Positions 7,108-8,885 of a DNA stretch of 8,885 bases are shown here, piece by piece (position 1 is the stretch's first letter; each line of letters opens with the position of its first letter). This DNA comes from an uncultured Acetobacteraceae bacterium (GTDB lineage Bacteria > Pseudomonadota > Alphaproteobacteria > Acetobacterales > Acetobacteraceae), in contig CALGVL010000426.1 of the NCBI GenBank assembly GCA_937930165.1, positions 1 through 8,885 on the forward strand, written 5' to 3'. The translations under genes were made by a program, and so were the position numbers. Below the pieces are notes generated by a model, which did not search any database, was not told the origin of the DNA, and saw nothing but the letters and a program-made list of their open reading frames with translations.

Positions 7108-8073
7108 TCAGCCCGGATAGGGCGTGAACGGCCCGCGCAGCGGCCGCGGCAGCACGGGCAGGGCATGCGCCGCCGCCAGCAGCAGCGCCCGCTTGGGGGA
7201 AGGCGCGGCGGCGACCGAGGCGCGCAGGCGCTGCAGCCCGGCCTCCCGCTGCCCGTGCCGGATCAGCTCCCGCCCGACGATCCAGGCATTCTCCGCCTCC
7301 GCCCGCCGGCGCAGCGCGGCCAGGCGCGCGGGGGGGAAGCGCTCCGCGAGCAGCGGGTTGCCGTAGATCGTATCCATGACGGGGATGAAGGCCCCGGGGT
7401 CGCAGGCCATGCGGTGATAGGCGCTGCCCCGGCGCTGGCGGACATAGAGCAGCGGCTCCAGGCCCGGAGTCAGCACGAAGGGGCCCTGCAGCGCCAGCCG
7501 CACCCAATATTCCCAGTCCTCCCCGTAGCGGAGATGGGTCAGGAAGGGCCCGGCGCGCTGCACCGCCTCCCGCCGCAGCAGCACATGGCCGCCATTGGCG
7601 AAGAGGTTCTGCACCAGCAGCCTTTCGAGGATGTCCCCGGAGGGATAGGGGCCGAGCTTCAGGCGCGGCGGCACATCGCCCGGCTTCGCATCCTCCGGCA
7701 TGAAGGTGAAGGGGCCATAGGCGCCGACCGCGCCCGGCATCGCCTCCAGCGCGGCGTGGAGGCGCGCCAGCGCGTCCGGCGCCAGCCAGTCATCGGCATC
7801 GAGGAACAGGATGGCCTCGCCCCGCGCCTCCGCCATGGCGTGGCTGCGGGCGGCGGAGACGCCCTGGTTTTCCTGCTGCAGCAGGCGGATGCGTGGGTCC
7901 CGGCGCGCCGCGACCACCCCGGCGGTGCCGTCTCGGGAGCCGTCATCCACCACCACCATTTCCCAGTCCCGGAAGGACTGCGCCAGCACGCTGTCGAGCG
8001 TCGCGCCGATGAAGCGCGCGACATCGAAGGCAGGGGTGAGGATGGAAATGGCTGGGGCAGGAATCGGTAGCAC
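7108..8073 (-). CDS. Glycosyltransferase family 2 protein
   Basis: A 321-residue GT-A fold glycosyltransferase of family GT2, which transfers a sugar from a nucleotide-sugar donor to a lipid, glycan or protein acceptor on the cytoplasmic side. The N-terminus AISILTPAFDVARFIGATLD is the typical first strand and helix; VVDDGSRDGT (41-50) is the nucleotide-binding motif; LDADDW (91-96) carries the DxD metal-binding motif; GEDWEYW (184-190) holds the acidic pair usually placed as catalytic base. No membrane helices follow, and the last part (about 265-321) is Ala/Arg/Leu-rich. The start is a GTG at 8073: no other start codon is found upstream before an in-frame stop, and the family N-terminus begins about 8 residues in. 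An AGGA sits only 2 bases before it, so initiation looks weak. It lies 90 bases after grxD with a stem-loop between, and no other polysaccharide gene is in view. The sugar and acceptor cannot be told. Confidence 0.9.
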   Translation of the reverse strand: MLPIPAPAISILTPAFDVARFIGATLDSVLAQSFRDWEMVVVDDGSRDGTAGVVAARRDPRIRLLQQENQGVSAARSHAMAEARGEAILFLDADDWLAPDALARLHAALEAMPGAVGAYGPFTFMPEDAKPGDVPPRLKLGPYPSGDILERLLVQNLFANGGHVLLRREAVQRAGPFLTHLRYGEDWEYWVRLALQGPFVLTPGLEPLLYVRQRRGSAYHRMACDPGAFIPVMDTIYGNPLLAERFPPARLAALRRRAEAENAWIVGRELIRHGQREAGLQRLRASVAAAPSPKRALLLAAAHALPVLPRPLRGPFTPYPG

Positions 8074-8124
8074 GGTCCTGCTATGCCACGGGGCAGGGTG
8101 GCCTGTCCCTCACAGTCGTGCGGG

Positions 8125-8150
8125 CCGCCGGGGGCTTGCACCCCCGCCGG
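8125..8150. other. Stem-loop between grxD and the glycosyltransferase gene
   Basis: CGGGGG (8129-8134) pairs with CCCCCG (8141-8146) over a 6-base loop; after one mismatch three more pairs (8125-8127 with 8148-8150) extend it. It begins about 14 bases after the grxD stop in the minus direction. No T run follows, so it may partly terminate, attenuate or stabilise the grxD message rather than act as a full intrinsic terminator. Confidence 0.4.
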
Positions 8151-8163
8151 TCAGCGCTCGGGA

Positions 8164-8502
8164 TCACGCCTCGGCCGAGGTCGGGATCCCCTTTTCCTTC
8201 AGCATGGTCTGCAACTCGCCGCTCTGGAACATCTCCATGACGATGTCGCAGCCGCCGACGAATTCGCCCTTCACATAGAGCTGCGGGATGGTCGGCCAGT
8301 TGGTGTAGGCCTTGATCCCCTCGCGGATCTCCATGTCCTCCAGGACATTCACGCCTTTGAAGGGCACGCCGAGATGGGACAGGATCTGCACCACGCGGGC
8401 GCTGAAGCCGCATTGCGGGAAGACCGGGGTGCCCTTCATGAAGAGCACCACGGGGTTCGACTTGATGTCGGCTTCGATGCGCTCGAAAACCGGGTTGGTC
8501 AT
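8164..8502 (-). CDS. grxD: Monothiol glutaredoxin, Grx4 family (CGFS type)
   Basis: A 112-residue CGFS-type monothiol glutaredoxin. This family binds a glutathione-ligated [2Fe-2S] cluster as a dimer, or as a heterodimer with BolA proteins, and delivers or senses iron-sulfur clusters in the cytoplasm; it is not mainly a disulfide reductase. The active site FPQCGFS (C31-S34), the glutathione-contact K23 in FMKGT, the WPTIPQLY segment with the cis-proline P73, and GGCD (83-86) are all intact. Length is normal for single-domain bacterial Grx4. ATG at 8502 has a strong AGGAGG 8 bases upstream on the minus strand, overlapping the bolA stop. The 12-base gap after bolA and the known BolA-Grx partnership support a joint role in iron-sulfur and iron homeostasis. 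Confidence 0.96.
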   Translation of the reverse strand: MTNPVFERIEADIKSNPVVLFMKGTPVFPQCGFSARVVQILSHLGVPFKGVNVLEDMEIREGIKAYTNWPTIPQLYVKGEFVGGCDIVMEMFQSGELQTMLKEKGIPTSAEA

Positions 8503-8510
8503 ACTGAAAT

Positions 8511-8516
8511 CCTCCT
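8511..8516 (-). promoter_or_regulatory. grxD Shine-Dalgarno overlapping the bolA stop codon
   Basis: On the minus strand the bolA stop TAG (8517-8515) runs into AGGAGG (8516-8511), giving TAGGAGG, 8 bases before the grxD ATG. A ribosome ending on bolA would sit on the grxD ribosome site, so the two are likely translationally coupled. Confidence 0.8.
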
Positions 8517-8748
8517 AGCCGGGGGCTGAGGTCTGCAAGGCGAGGGCGTGCAGCTCGCCCCCCATCCGGCCGCGGAGCGCGGCGTACACCATCTGGTGCT
8601 GCTGCACGCGGCTCTTGCCGCGAAAGGCTTCCGAGACGACGGTGGCGGCGTAGTGATCGCCATCGCCCGCCAGATCCTCGATCGTGACCTGGGCATCGGG
8701 CAGCGCCGCCTTGATCAGCGCCTCGATCTCCGCCGGCTGCATCGCCAT
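8515..8748 (-). CDS. BolA/IbaG family protein
   Basis: A 77-residue BolA-family protein, a small class-II KH-like fold that pairs with CGFS glutaredoxins to hold a shared [2Fe-2S] cluster, and in some bacteria also affects transcription. The conserved core is seen in order: a short N-terminal helix region (AEIEALIKAALP), GDGDHYAATVVS (28-39), FRGKSRVQQHQMVYAAL (42-58) and the C-terminal GELHALAL with the invariant His (H67). H32 in the loop and H67 are the likely cluster ligands by family analogy. It resembles the short IbaG-like type rather than E. coli BolA. Two ATGs are possible, 8748 (MAMQPAE) and 8742 (MQPAE). It starts 6 bases after purL and ends 12 bases before grxD. Confidence 0.94.
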   Translation of the reverse strand: MAMQPAEIEALIKAALPDAQVTIEDLAGDGDHYAATVVSEAFRGKSRVQQHQMVYAALRGRMGGELHALALQTSAPG

Positions 8749-8749
8749 G

Positions 8750-8764
8750 TCCTGTCAACCTCCC
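8750..8764 (-). promoter_or_regulatory. bolA ribosome-binding region inside the end of purL
   Basis: On the minus strand GGGAGG (8764-8759) lies 10 bases before the ATG at 8748, within the last purL codons, and AGGA (8753-8750) lies 7 bases before the second ATG at 8742. Either start is therefore usable; the MAM opening is common among relatives, so 8748 is preferred. Confidence 0.45.
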
Positions 8765-8885
8765 TCCATCAGGGCCGGCAGGGTGGCTTCGTTCGCCTCC
8801 CGCAGGCTTCCGACGGATATGGACCGGCCATCGGGCAGAACCAAGTCCCCGCCACCGGACTTGCCGAGCCGGGCGGCCGGGACAC
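8755..8885 (-). CDS. purL: Phosphoribosylformylglycinamidine synthase subunit PurL, C-terminal 42 residues (gene runs off the right edge)
   Basis: PurL makes formylglycinamidine ribonucleotide, using ATP and ammonia supplied by PurQ, in de novo purine synthesis. Only the tail is in the window: the minus-strand frame reads VPAARLGKSGGGDLVLPDG, then SISVGSLREANEATLPALM and ends at TGA (8757-8755). The R-x-G-x-x-GG-D-x-L pattern followed by a short strand and LREAxE...LPxLM is typical of alphaproteobacterial PurL C-termini. The assignment is strengthened by the purL-bolA-grxD order common in alphaproteobacteria. The stop lies 6 bases before the bolA start, suggesting one operon. Because only 42 residues are visible, the call rests partly on context. 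Confidence 0.8.
   Translation of the reverse strand, partial: VPAARLGKSGGGDLVLPDGRSISVGSLREANEATLPALMEGG

Noticed and set aside
7165..8070. Long plus-strand open frame opposite the glycosyltransferase
   Set aside because: Its composition (Gln/Arg/Ala/His-rich) has no motif, while the minus strand has all GT2 motifs.

Overview
The window is a GC-rich stretch of bacterial chromosome. It carries six complete protein genes, two genes cut by the window edges, and one gene-free stretch of about 490 bases. The base composition, the purL-bolA-grxD gene order and the type of AsmA-family and M20 proteins suggest an alphaproteobacterium, most likely in the Acetobacteraceae/Rhodospirillales (Roseomonas-like). 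This is inferred from protein flavour and not from any marker gene. I see no mobile element, CRISPR array, tRNA or rRNA.

Left part, plus strand (1-4404). The window opens inside a hydantoinase B/5-oxoprolinase gene, whose sequence resembles the C-terminal half of single-chain 5-oxoprolinase (OPLAH type). Its stop codon overlaps by one base the start of a 951-residue AsmA-family inner-membrane/periplasmic protein, so the two are probably co-translated. A stretch of 488 bases without a convincing gene follows (4405-4892).

Middle, plus strand (4893-7093). An M20-family zinc metallopeptidase with a complete set of metal ligands is followed, after a 127-base gap, by a small exported protein with four canonical EF-hand calcium-binding loops. 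That transcript ends at a textbook Rho-independent terminator (7063-7093).

Right part, minus strand (7108-8885). Reading from the right edge leftward: the last 42 codons of purL (purine biosynthesis, not previously boxed by any long ORF), a BolA-family gene 6 bases downstream, and a CGFS monothiol glutaredoxin (Grx4/GrxD) whose Shine-Dalgarno sequence overlaps the bolA stop codon. After a further 90 bases comes a family-2 glycosyltransferase that converges on the EF-hand gene. BolA and CGFS glutaredoxins are known partners that share a [2Fe-2S] cluster, so bolA-grxD forms an iron-sulfur/iron-homeostasis pair attached to purL.

Overall this is an ordinary housekeeping and metabolic region. The points worth a second look are the two translational-coupling junctions, the gene-free stretch before the peptidase, the duplicated EF-hand architecture, and the isolated glycosyltransferase. 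I did not find a convincing new biological system.
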